Shown here piece by piece: positions 1 through 6,118 of a stretch of DNA of 6,144 nt. A model generated the notes under the pieces. The model searched no databases. It had not been told where the DNA came from and was given only the letters and a program-made list of their open reading frames with translations. Positions within the stretch are counted from its first letter, which is position 1; the number at the start of each line of letters is the position of its first letter. Both the position numbers and the translations under genes were made by a program. The DNA is from Chloroflexota bacterium. Its GTDB lineage: Bacteria > Chloroflexota > Limnocylindria > Limnocylindrales > CSP1-4. The stretch is taken from NCBI GenBank assembly GCA_013696945.1, contig JACCXQ010000257.1, positions 1 to 6,144 on the forward strand, read 5' to 3'.

Positions 1-100
1 GTGCCCGGCCTTGCGAAGCCCGCCAACCCGACACGGCCTCCTCCAGCCGCGCGATCGCCTCGCGACGGCCCTCATCGACGAGCACCACGATCTCGCTCAT
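1..100 (-). CDS. 5' end of an unidentified gene, cut by the window edge
   Basis: Only the first 33 codons plus one base are present, read leftward from an ATG at 100-98. The visible residues are MSEIVVLVDEG, then an Arg/Glu/Ala-rich amphipathic stretch (RREAIARLEEAV) and SGWRASQGRA. The short IVVLVDEG strand followed by a helix would suit the start of a soluble alpha/beta protein, but this is too little to name a family. The start codon overlaps the TGA of flippase A in an ATGA arrangement. The GGGAG upstream sits only one base from the ATG, too close for a normal ribosome binding site, so translation is probably coupled to the flippase. This makes it the third gene of the radical SAM-flippase operon. 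The existence of the gene is fairly secure from the overlap; its function is unknown. Confidence 0.6.
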   Translation of the reverse strand, partial: MSEIVVLVDEGRREAIARLEEAVSGWRASQGRA

Positions 101-1302
101 GCTCCCGGCAGCGCGCTCGGCGCCTCCACGCGGTGATCGCTCGGCGCAGCGCGGGGCCGCGCGACGACGAGCACGCCACCCACCGTCAGCTGGCCAGCGG
201 CCGCAGCGAGCACCGCGCCGCCGATCCCCATCGTGGGCGCGAGCATGACGGTGCCGAACAGCGTGACGCCGATGCCCCCTACGTTCGCAAGGACCACGGT
301 CCGCTCGCGCCCGTCGCGGTACGCTCGATAGACGAGGGGGAGATACGCGAAGACCGGCAGCGTCGCCAGCCACGCGGCGATCAGGACGCTCGGTGGCAGC
401 TCGATCCCGTAGAGCCACACGAGGACCAACCACGCGCCGACGATCCCCGACGCGGTGAGCGGCACGCCAACGACGATCAGTCGAGCTGCGATGCGATCCC
501 CGATGCGCCCGCCCGCTCGGTACAGCACCGGCAGCACGGGCGCGATGACGGCCGGCGCGAGCGCCTGGATGAGCAGCACAAGACCGGTGAGCACCTGGTA
601 GCGCCCCAGGTCCGCCGCCGAGAGCAGCGCCGCCACGACGTACAGATCGATGCGCGACCCCAGCGCGCCGCTGAACGTCAGCGCGAAGAACGGCACGCAC
701 CGGCGCAGCTCCGCGATGTCGAACCGGCCGATCCACGCCCATGGCTTGAACAGCCCGAACGCCACGACCGTCGCCGCGGCACGACCGAGGGCGATGACGG
801 CGAACACGACGACGAGCCCATCGACACCCAGCGCCGGCCCGATCCCGAGTACGGCACCCACCGTGGCGGCCGTCGCCGCGAGCTCCAGCCCGACCGCGAA
901 CCCGAAGCGACGCCGATAGGCGACGAGAGCCTCGTGCGAGCGCGCCACGTAAAGCGCGACCAGCCACGCCGTCATCCACGCGGCCCGGTCGGGTGGCACG
1001 CCGGCGGCCAGGAAGGTCACCGGCCCGAACGCCAGCAAGACTGCCCGGCTCGTGACGCTGGTCTGCCAGGTCGCTCGGATCGATGCTGGATCGCGACTGA
1101 ACGCCCGCACCAGTGCATCGCGGCTACCGAGGTCCGCGATCTGCGCCGTGAGCTGCACGAGGAGCATCGCGCCCACGAGACCGCCCCACGTCTCGACACC
1201 CGCCACGCGCACAGCTGCCAGCGACACGAGGGCACCCGTGGCGGGGAGCGCGAGCCCGTTCCCGACGCTCCAGGCCGTTCGTGCCAGGCGGCCGCGCGTC
1301 AC
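97..1302 (-). CDS. Wzx/MATE-like polysaccharide flippase (flippase A)
   Basis: Predicted 401-residue inner-membrane protein of the oligosaccharide flippase type (Wzx-like, MOP superfamily), which moves lipid-linked saccharides across the membrane. About 12 hydrophobic segments are visible, at roughly 14-36, 42-62, 87-104, 107-120, 138-159, 161-185, 202-227, 235-262, 273-297, 304-325, 335-355 and 359-380. A short polar tail follows. Around residues 216-237 lies SRIDLYVVAALLSAADLGRY, the mid-protein pattern of this family: a charged R-x-D in a membrane helix, then a D/E-x-G-x-Y turn. Flippase B in this window has the same pattern. I chose the GTG at 1302 because AGGA lies six bases upstream and it begins 16 nt after the radical SAM stop. 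An in-frame ATG at 1371 would overlap that gene by 53 nt and add a Cys/Pro/Ser/Arg-rich leader unlike the family. Length is normal for the family, slightly short. The substrate is unknown, and transport of another lipid-linked compound is possible. Confidence 0.86.
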   Translation of the reverse strand: MTRGRLARTAWSVGNGLALPATGALVSLAAVRVAGVETWGGLVGAMLLVQLTAQIADLGSRDALVRAFSRDPASIRATWQTSVTSRAVLLAFGPVTFLAAGVPPDRAAWMTAWLVALYVARSHEALVAYRRRFGFAVGLELAATAATVGAVLGIGPALGVDGLVVVFAVIALGRAAATVVAFGLFKPWAWIGRFDIAELRRCVPFFALTFSGALGSRIDLYVVAALLSAADLGRYQVLTGLVLLIQALAPAVIAPVLPVLYRAGGRIGDRIAARLIVVGVPLTASGIVGAWLVLVWLYGIELPPSVLIAAWLATLPVFAYLPLVYRAYRDGRERTVVLANVGGIGVTLFGTVMLAPTMGIGGAVLAAAAGQLTVGGVLVVARPRAAPSDHRVEAPSALPGA

Positions 1303-1308
1303 GCCCGA

Positions 1309-1312
1309 TCCT
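1309..1312 (-). promoter_or_regulatory. Ribosome binding site of flippase A (decides GTG start)
   Basis: AGGA lies in the 16-nt gap between the radical SAM stop (TAG, 1321-1319) and the GTG at 1302, with six bases of spacing. This supports the GTG rather than the upstream in-frame ATG at 1371 as the flippase start. Confidence 0.6.
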
Positions 1313-1318
1313 GCGCGA

Positions 1319-2794
1319 CTAGAAGCCGGACGTCTCGGGTCGACGGTAGGGGAGCAGGCGTTGCAGCGCACGAAGCTCGACGGGGTGCGCGTAGACCCCC
1401 AACCGATAGCGCCACGCGGCGGCGACCTGGAGGATCCTCCGCCGAGCGGGCGTGATTCCGAGGTCGGTCGCCGTCGGGTAACGGGCGTTGAGCACCCACT
1501 CGAACTCCTTGAGCCGCCGGCGCAGTGGATCCTTCAGCCAGGGCATCACGGCACTCCGCCGCTGCGCGAACTCCTGCCAGTCGTCGCTCACCCAGCCGGC
1601 CAGGGTCTCCGGGAACGCGAATCCTTCCGCCTTCGCCTGCTCGTAGAGCTCGCCTGACAGAGGCACGGGCGTGTAGAGGTAGAGGATCACCTCGGTCGCG
1701 GGATTGACCTCCTTGACGCGCCGGATGAAGGCCATCGTCGATTCGGCATCCGCCTCCGGGTCGGGCGGATTGCCCATCACGAACGACATCTCAGGCACGA
1801 TCCCGTAGCCGCGCATCTTGGCGGCGATCTCGAGCGTCTTCGCGGTGGACGCCGTGCCGCCCTTGTTCATCCGCTTGAGCGTCTCGTCGCTGCCCGATTC
1901 GGCGCCCAAAAACACCATGCGCAGGCCGCTGTCGCGCATCAGCTCCCACGTCCGGTCGGAGTAGCGGAGCATGGTGTCGATGCGCGACTCTCCCCACCAG
2001 CCGATCCCGAGCGGCTTGATGCGCTCGGCGAACTCGGCCGTGCGCGCTTCGTGGACGAAGAAGTTGTTGTCGTAGAACTCGACCGCGTCGACGCCCCACT
2101 CGCGGACGAGCCGCTCGGTCACGGCCGCCGTCCGCTCCGCTGATTGCGACAGCCAGCGACCACCGACCATGTTCACGACCGCGCAGAAGTTGCAGAAGAA
2201 GGGGCAGCCGTAAGACGAGTGGTGCGCGATCGTCCGCGCGCCCATGAACGTCCGGCGCGGGTAGCGCGCCATGTCCACGGCGTGGTACGGGAAGTCGGGC
2301 AGCTCGTTGGGGTGCGGGATGTGGGCCGTGCCCGTCGTTCGTATCGATCCGTCGGCCGCGTCGCGAAACGCCAGCCCCGGCAGGTCTTGGGGGTCCTTGC
2401 CCGCGCGCAGCCGCTGGACGAGCTCGACGAAGGTGCGCTCGCCGTGTCCGCGGATGACCCAGTCGACTGCCGGCTCGCGAAGGCACACCTCGAAGTGCTG
2501 GGTCGGGAAATAGCCGCCCCACACGACGGTCAGTCCGGGGTGCCGGGCCTTGAGTCTGGGCAGCAGCGCCGTCGCGTCGGCCAGTTGCGGGCCTGGCATG
2601 ACGGTCACGCCGAGGATGTCGGCGCCCTGGTCACGGACCGCCCGCTCGATCGCCGCCTCGGGGTCGCGCTCGAGGTTCCCGTCGACGATGACGTACGGCT
2701 CGATGCCCTCCAGCACCGCGCCGAGGGCGAGCAGCGACATCGGCAGGACCGGCTTGCGGCCCGCGCTGCTCGGTGGGTTGTAGAGCACGATCAT
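1319..2794 (-). CDS. B12-binding-type radical SAM protein
   Basis: Predicted 491-residue cytoplasmic enzyme with an N-terminal cobalamin-binding-like domain (about 1-150) and a radical SAM domain (about 185-390). The cluster motif is C197-x3-C201-x2-C204 (YGCPFFCNFC), which binds the 4Fe-4S cluster that cleaves S-adenosylmethionine. Other radical SAM landmarks are EFYDNNFF (239-246), GESRID (268-273), LGAESGS (296-302) and SFVMGNPP (337-344). The N-terminal half shows PxxLLALGAVLE-type B12-domain features, VTVMPGPQ (63-70) and VWGGYFP (91-97). At the position of the classical D-x-H cobalamin ligand it reads D38-G-N40. That lack of His is known for several class B radical SAM methylases and related enzymes. 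Residues from about 390 on form a tail rich in Trp, Arg and Leu that I cannot assign. It is first in a minus-strand operon with flippase A, which suggests tailoring of a lipid or glycan precursor. The ATG at 2794 is preferred because GGAG lies six bases upstream; an ATG at 2806 would add only MERP. Methyl transfer is inferred, not shown. Confidence 0.88.
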   Translation of the reverse strand: MIVLYNPPSSAGRKPVLPMSLLALGAVLEGIEPYVIVDGNLERDPEAAIERAVRDQGADILGVTVMPGPQLADATALLPRLKARHPGLTVVWGGYFPTQHFEVCLREPAVDWVIRGHGERTFVELVQRLRAGKDPQDLPGLAFRDAADGSIRTTGTAHIPHPNELPDFPYHAVDMARYPRRTFMGARTIAHHSSYGCPFFCNFCAVVNMVGGRWLSQSAERTAAVTERLVREWGVDAVEFYDNNFFVHEARTAEFAERIKPLGIGWWGESRIDTMLRYSDRTWELMRDSGLRMVFLGAESGSDETLKRMNKGGTASTAKTLEIAAKMRGYGIVPEMSFVMGNPPDPEADAESTMAFIRRVKEVNPATEVILYLYTPVPLSGELYEQAKAEGFAFPETLAGWVSDDWQEFAQRRSAVMPWLKDPLRRRLKEFEWVLNARYPTATDLGITPARRRILQVAAAWRYRLGVYAHPVELRALQRLLPYRRPETSGF

Positions 2795-2815
2795 CGGCCG
2801 CTCCATGATAGGCAG
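2795..2815. promoter_or_regulatory. 21-bp divergent start region with overlapping promoter elements
   Basis: The start codons of the radical SAM gene (minus) and flippase B (plus) are only 21 bp apart. The gap contains ATGATA at 2805-2810, which reads TATCAT on the minus strand and so matches the TAnnnT -10 pattern. On the plus strand CATGAT (2804-2809) ends six bases before the ATG at 2816, the spacing expected of a leaderless transcript. No convincing -35 box was found for either direction. The promoters must therefore overlap one another or lie in the opposing gene. The minus -10 candidate conflicts with use of the GGAG site, because transcription would start inside or after it. These are candidates only. 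Confidence 0.3.
2801..2804 (-). promoter_or_regulatory. Ribosome binding site of the radical SAM gene
   Basis: GGAG followed by six bases (CGGCCG) precedes the ATG at 2794. The nearby in-frame ATG at 2806 contributes its own G to this motif and has no purine-rich tract ahead of it, so the downstream start MIVLYNPP is favoured. Confidence 0.55.
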
Positions 2816-4117
2816 ATGGGCCCGCCGTCCCCGACGCTCCGCCGGATCGGGACGGGCGTCGCCGCGAAGTTCACCTCCGACGTCATCGGGCGGTTGCTCC
2901 TCTTCGCGCTCTTCGTGGTCGCTGCACGGCTGCTGACCAATGCCGACCTGGGAAGGTACGCCTTCGCCCTGGCGGTCGGACTCATCGTCCTGCCACTCGC
3001 TGACGGGGGCCTCCAACTCACTCTTCTCCGCCACCTGACGGCCGAATCCCCGGACGGAGGCGGACGACCGATGGGTGCGGCACTGGCCGCGCGGACGGTG
3101 GCGGCGGTGCCACTCGGGATGCTGGGAGCGCTGGCTGCGGCCGCGGCGGGCGACGGGTTCGCGAGCGGCGTCGCGCTCGCGGCGATCGTCGTGGCGCAGG
3201 TCGCGAGTGGCTACGGCGAGCTGTGGCTCCAGGCGGCACGTGCCCGCGGACGCCTCGACCTCGAGGCGATCAGCGGCCTGGGCTCGCGTGCCTTGCTGGC
3301 GGTGTCGGGGATCGCGATGCTCGTCGCCGGTGGCGGGCTCGCGGGTCTGGCCATCGCGTACGCGGCCGCGTCGGTCGGTGGGCTGGTCATCGCGACGGCG
3401 GTCGGTGCGCGGTTCACGAGTGTCATGCGACCCGCGTCGTGGCGCTCGGTGGGGAGTGCGCTGCGCGAGGCGGCTCCGATCGGCGCGGCCGGCGTGCTCT
3501 CACTGCTCATGTTCCGCGTCGACGTGCTGCTGCTCGAGTGGCTGCGCGGCCCCGAGACGGTGGGCATCTACAGCGTGGCGTTCCGGTTCTTCGAGGCGTC
3601 CCTGATCCTGCCCGTGGCGGTCATGGCGGCCGGGTTCCCGGCGCTCGTCCGAGCGGCGGCGGACCAAGGTCGCTTCTGGCGGGCCACGCGACGGATCGGC
3701 GCGGCTCTCCTCGTGACCGGGTTTGGTGTAGCCGCCGCGGGATGGGTGGTCGGGCCGGGGGTCGTTCGTGTGGCGTTCGGGGATGGGTTCGTGGCCTCAG
3801 GCGACCTGCTGCGCCTGCTCGTGCTGGGGATCCCGGTCATGTACCTCAACTCGCTGCTGACGCAGGCGCTGGTCGCCGTCGGGCGGCCCTGGCTGCTGGC
3901 GGGCGCGATGGGGCTCGCCCTCGTGGCGAACGTCTCGGTCGACCTTGCGCTGATCCCCGCCCAGGGCGCGAGCGGCGCCGCGATCGGGACGGTCGTGGCC
4001 GAACTCGCGCTGCTGGTCGGATGCGTCGTGGGGCTTGGGATCGTGAGGCGCGGGCCAGTGGCTCCGGCGGGCGAGGATGCCCCAGGCGATGGCGCACGGG
4101 ATCGTGATGACGAGTGA
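2816..4117 (+). CDS. Wzx/MATE-like polysaccharide flippase (flippase B)
   Basis: Predicted 433-residue polytopic membrane protein of the polysaccharide-flippase type in the MOP superfamily. It has about 12 hydrophobic segments, at roughly 24-42, 45-68, 88-110, 117-138, 155-171, 174-198, 216-240, 250-279, 292-314, 328-350, 358-380 and 386-409. Family-typical features are ARLLTNADLGRYAFALA near the N-terminus (37-53) and the charged mid-protein motif FRVDVLLLEW (233-242) followed by ETVGIYSVAFRFFE (247-260). FGDGFVASGDLLRLL lies at 321-335. The C-terminal repeat pattern has N345, a VGRPWL turn, then NVSVDLALIPAQGASGAAIGT (372-392). A hydrophilic Asp/Arg/Gly-rich tail ends the protein. The ATG at 2816 is the only plausible start near the N-terminus; the AGG before it is only three bases away, so initiation may be leaderless. 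It is divergent from the radical SAM-flippase A operon and is a distant relative of flippase A, not a recent duplicate. The substrate is probably a lipid-linked glycan but cannot be specified. Confidence 0.88.
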   Translation: MGPPSPTLRRIGTGVAAKFTSDVIGRLLLFALFVVAARLLTNADLGRYAFALAVGLIVLPLADGGLQLTLLRHLTAESPDGGGRPMGAALAARTVAAVPLGMLGALAAAAAGDGFASGVALAAIVVAQVASGYGELWLQAARARGRLDLEAISGLGSRALLAVSGIAMLVAGGGLAGLAIAYAAASVGGLVIATAVGARFTSVMRPASWRSVGSALREAAPIGAAGVLSLLMFRVDVLLLEWLRGPETVGIYSVAFRFFEASLILPVAVMAAGFPALVRAAADQGRFWRATRRIGAALLVTGFGVAAAGWVVGPGVVRVAFGDGFVASGDLLRLLVLGIPVMYLNSLLTQALVAVGRPWLLAGAMGLALVANVSVDLALIPAQGASGAAIGTVVAELALLVGCVVGLGIVRRGPVAPAGEDAPGDGARDRDDE

Positions 4118-4298
4118 CGGCGCCTCCAGCGATGGCGAGCACGATCGAGGGAGTCCATCCTCCCGACGCCACCGTGACCAGCCACGCGAGGGCCGCTGCG
4201 GCGGTTCCGACGACGAGCCCGGCCTGGGCGCCCTCCACACGTGTGATCCGGTCGGGCCGCGGATCGACGATCAGCGCACGGACGATCAGCGCACGCAT
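4116..4298 (-). pseudogene. Small membrane-protein-like reading frame, truncated or frameshifted
   Basis: From an ATG at 4298, with AGGAG four bases upstream (4307-4303), about 61 codons look like real protein. They start MRALIVRALIVDPRPDRITR and continue with one or two membrane segments (GLVVGTAAAALAWLVTVA at about 27-44, SIVLAIAGGA at about 51-60). At about 4116, exactly where it meets the stop codon of flippase B on the other strand, the frame becomes Arg/Pro/His-rich and runs on as antisense of the flippase with no stop until 3846. Shifting by one base near 4113-4118 would continue the hydrophobic character (LVITIPCAIAWGILARR). However, complementarity to the charged flippase tail could produce that by chance. 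I read it as a broken 5' remnant, a frameshift, or a chance frame. No family is recognised. There is no termination signal near the flippase junction. Confidence 0.3.
4266..4295. repeat. Perfect 15-bp tandem duplication
   Basis: The unit GACGATCAGCGCACG occurs twice head to tail, at 4266-4280 and 4281-4295. Being a multiple of three, it preserves frame and encodes RALIV twice at the N-terminus of the minus-strand small reading frame. It looks like a slippage duplication. An in-frame length is consistent with, but does not prove, selection for coding. Confidence 0.85.
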
Positions 4299-4588
4299 GC
4301 CGCTCCTGCGCGACCTACTCGTCGCGCCACCCTTCCTTACGCGCCAGGTTCTCCACGGCGAACCTACCGACCACGGACCTTGGCCAGTCGACAGCGGGAT
4401 ACGCCCGCGGTGCGCCCTCGCGCCCGCTCGCCGGTCGGCACGTCCCCCGGGATGACCGATTCGGCTCGGGTAGCCGCGGGCGAGCCCCGATCACTGGCCA
4501 CGGGGTCGGTTCCTTCGTCGATAGGTACGTGGTGACGAACACGCCGATCGCTGTGCCTCTTGCTAGTCTTTAGTAGCAAGTATGCGCC
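4299..4588. other. Gene-poor stretch between the small frame and the glycosyltransferase
   Basis: No gene is recognised in these 290 bases. Several short frames are open. The most suggestive is a 75-codon minus-strand frame from a GTG at 4542 to a TAG at 4315, ending FAVENLARKEGWRDE, 16 nt before the ATG of the small membrane-like frame. It has no clear ribosome binding site, more A/T in third positions than the large genes, and no recognisable motif. A second minus frame (TTG at 4579 to 4364) is equally uncommitted. The right end (about 4540-4590) is visibly less GC-rich and contains a hairpin. The stretch may be intergenic, or may hold decayed coding sequence. Confidence 0.5.
4559..4580 (-). 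terminator. Hairpin downstream of the glycosyltransferase (possible terminator)
   Basis: Arms CTTGCTA (4559-4565) and TAGCAAG (4574-4580) pair perfectly over 7 bp around an 8-base loop. On the minus-strand transcript the hairpin begins eight bases after the glycosyltransferase stop codon. No run of U follows it, and the stem is short and not GC-rich, so intrinsic termination would be weak. A protein-binding inverted repeat or an RNA-stabilising 3' hairpin is also possible. Confidence 0.35.
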
Positions 4589-6118
4589 TCAGGAGCCCAC
4601 CTCGTAGAGCCGATAGTTCGCCTCCTCCGCGATGAGCGTGACTCCGGGCACGGACCGCAGCACCTCGAACGCCCGACCGGGTGGCTCGTCCGCCCACTGG
4701 CCCTCGAGCCCGTCGCGCGGGACGATCAGGTAGGTCGGCCGGTCGTCGTCAACGAGCGACACGACGCTGCCCGGCGTCTGATCGTACAGCTCGATGGCGC
4801 CAACGCCGTCGTGTCGCAGGGCGAGGGTCGCCCCGAAGCTGATGACACGACTGCCGGCCGGGACCCCCGCGTAGAGCCGGCGGATCGCCGCGACGTCCGC
4901 CTGCTGGCGCTCGATGAACGAATCGGTGAACCGAAGTGCCGTCAGCGCCGACACGGCGAGCGCGAACGCGATCACGGCAAGGACCGTCAGCCGACCGACC
5001 AGCGCCCTCTGGGACGGCATCCGGCCGAACACATCCAGGATCGCGACTGCCCCGACGGCGGCCAGGATCGCGAGGGGTGGCAGGGCGGCGAGGGTGAACC
5101 GGGTGTTCTGCGTCGTATCGCCCGCCAGGAACCCCAGGACGAGAAGTGGCCACCCGATGAGCACCGCCGTGGTCGTCAACCGAGGCCGCCGCACCACTAC
5201 CATGAGCCCAAAGACCGCCGCGACCGCGATGACCGGCCCCAGGTAGTAGAGCTGAGCCGGCTGGAGCAGGTAGAAGAGGCCCATCGGCAGGTCGAAGTCG
5301 AAGCGGCCGTCGGCATTCACGAAGCTCGAGCGGATCGCGTTGGCCGGATCCCACGGGTGCGATGCGAACTGGATCGAGAAGGGGACCGGTCGCCCGGCGC
5401 CGAGAGCGGCGGCCATCGGGATGAGCATCGGGGCGAGGACGAGCAGCGCGGCGATCGCGGCCCCAAAGATGTGCATCGGGCGGCGACGCGCGGCCACCGA
5501 CCCGATGGCCGCGAGCGGAACCGCCACGAGGGCATAGACCCAGCGCACTTCGATGGCGAACGCGACCGCGCCGGCCGCCAGCAGCGCCCATCGTCCGCTG
5601 CCGGTCCGGACGTAGCGGATCGCCGCCCAGGCGCCGAAGGTGGCAAAGGCAAGGCCAGTGGTGTCGGACATGACCACCGCGCTCGACTGCCAGAGGTGCG
5701 GGGTGAGCGCGGTGACCAGACCAGCCAGCAGCGCCAGGCCGATCATCGCGCGAGACCCGGGCCTCGCGAGGTCAAGCTCGCGGGCCAGCAGCATGGTGGC
5801 GAGCGGCACGGATGCACCCGCCGTCAGACTCACCGCCTGTCCCGCCAGGGAGCCGGTCCCCGCGATGAGCGATGCGAGCGCGACAAGCAGCGGGAAGCCC
5901 GGCGGCCACGTGAAGTCGGGCGGCAGCCGCAGCTGGAGGAGCGCCTCGCGCAGCGGTCCGGTCGCGTATGCCTGGTAGAAGAACGAGTCCTGGCCGTAGA
6001 GCCCGTTGAAGCCGCGTGCGATGACCGGAAGGACGACCGGGAAGGCCACGACCAGGGTCGCCAGGGCGCCGAGCGCAAGCACCCGCAGATCGCTCGAACG
6101 CAGTCGAGGCGTGCTCAT
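4589..6118 (-). CDS. GT-C-type membrane glycosyltransferase (PMT/ArnT-like, GT39/GT83-like)
   Basis: Predicted 509-residue integral membrane protein with the layout of GT-C enzymes, which use polyprenyl-phosphate sugars on the outer face of the membrane. After the first helix (about 12-35) the first outer loop carries YGQDSFFYQ (41-49), with D44 at the position of the expected catalytic acidic residue. This is followed by FTWPPGFPLL (69-78), the Pro-rich motif after it. VMSDTTGLAF (149-158) matches the second conserved loop region, and NTRFTLAALPPLAILAA (338-354) matches the late R-[YF]-xx-xxP helix. About 11 membrane segments are visible up to about 396. The remaining 110 residues are a soluble, probably extracytoplasmic, domain (ISFGATLAL, YDQTPG, PTYLIVPRDGLEG, NYRLYEVG). 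Length fits the group. The ATG at 6118 lacks a ribosome binding site but has TACGCT (6130-6125) six bases upstream, suggesting a leaderless message. It converges on flippase B across a 471-bp gap. Donor and acceptor (lipid, glycan or protein) are unknown. Confidence 0.8.
   Translation of the reverse strand: MSTPRLRSSDLRVLALGALATLVVAFPVVLPVIARGFNGLYGQDSFFYQAYATGPLREALLQLRLPPDFTWPPGFPLLVALASLIAGTGSLAGQAVSLTAGASVPLATMLLARELDLARPGSRAMIGLALLAGLVTALTPHLWQSSAVVMSDTTGLAFATFGAWAAIRYVRTGSGRWALLAAGAVAFAIEVRWVYALVAVPLAAIGSVAARRRPMHIFGAAIAALLVLAPMLIPMAAALGAGRPVPFSIQFASHPWDPANAIRSSFVNADGRFDFDLPMGLFYLLQPAQLYYLGPVIAVAAVFGLMVVVRRPRLTTTAVLIGWPLLVLGFLAGDTTQNTRFTLAALPPLAILAAVGAVAILDVFGRMPSQRALVGRLTVLAVIAFALAVSALTALRFTDSFIERQQADVAAIRRLYAGVPAGSRVISFGATLALRHDGVGAIELYDQTPGSVVSLVDDDRPTYLIVPRDGLEGQWADEPPGRAFEVLRSVPGVTLIAEEANYRLYEVGS

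Noticed and set aside
1..1455. A 484-codon plus-strand open frame across flippase A
   Set aside because: It is composed mostly of Arg, Asp, Pro, His and Gln with no motif or hydrophobic core. It is the antisense shadow of the flippase and of the radical SAM 3' end, kept open by high GC.
2144..2815. A 224-codon upstream extension of flippase B
   Set aside because: The frame stays open antisense to the radical SAM gene, but the residues are charged and low in hydrophobics. Protein-like sequence begins only at the ATG at 2816.
2795..3034. An 80-residue N-terminal extension of the radical SAM protein to an ATG at 3034
   Set aside because: The extension is Glu/Asp/Arg/Pro-rich antisense of flippase B, and the B12-type domain begins at MIVLYNPP with its own ribosome site.
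3223..4107. A 294-codon plus-strand frame inside flippase B
   Set aside because: It is an Arg/Gly-rich shadow one base out of the flippase frame, with no hydrophobic segments.
4114..4455. A plus-strand frame starting with GTG overlapping the flippase B stop (GTGA)
   Set aside because: The overlap looks like coupling, but the encoded residues are Thr/Ser/Pro/Arg-rich with no fold-like pattern. The opposite strand is more protein-like in the same stretch.
4749..5591. A 280-codon minus-strand frame inside the glycosyltransferase gene
   Set aside because: It is an Arg/Gly/Ala-rich out-of-frame shadow of the GT-C gene, whose own frame has membrane helices and family motifs.
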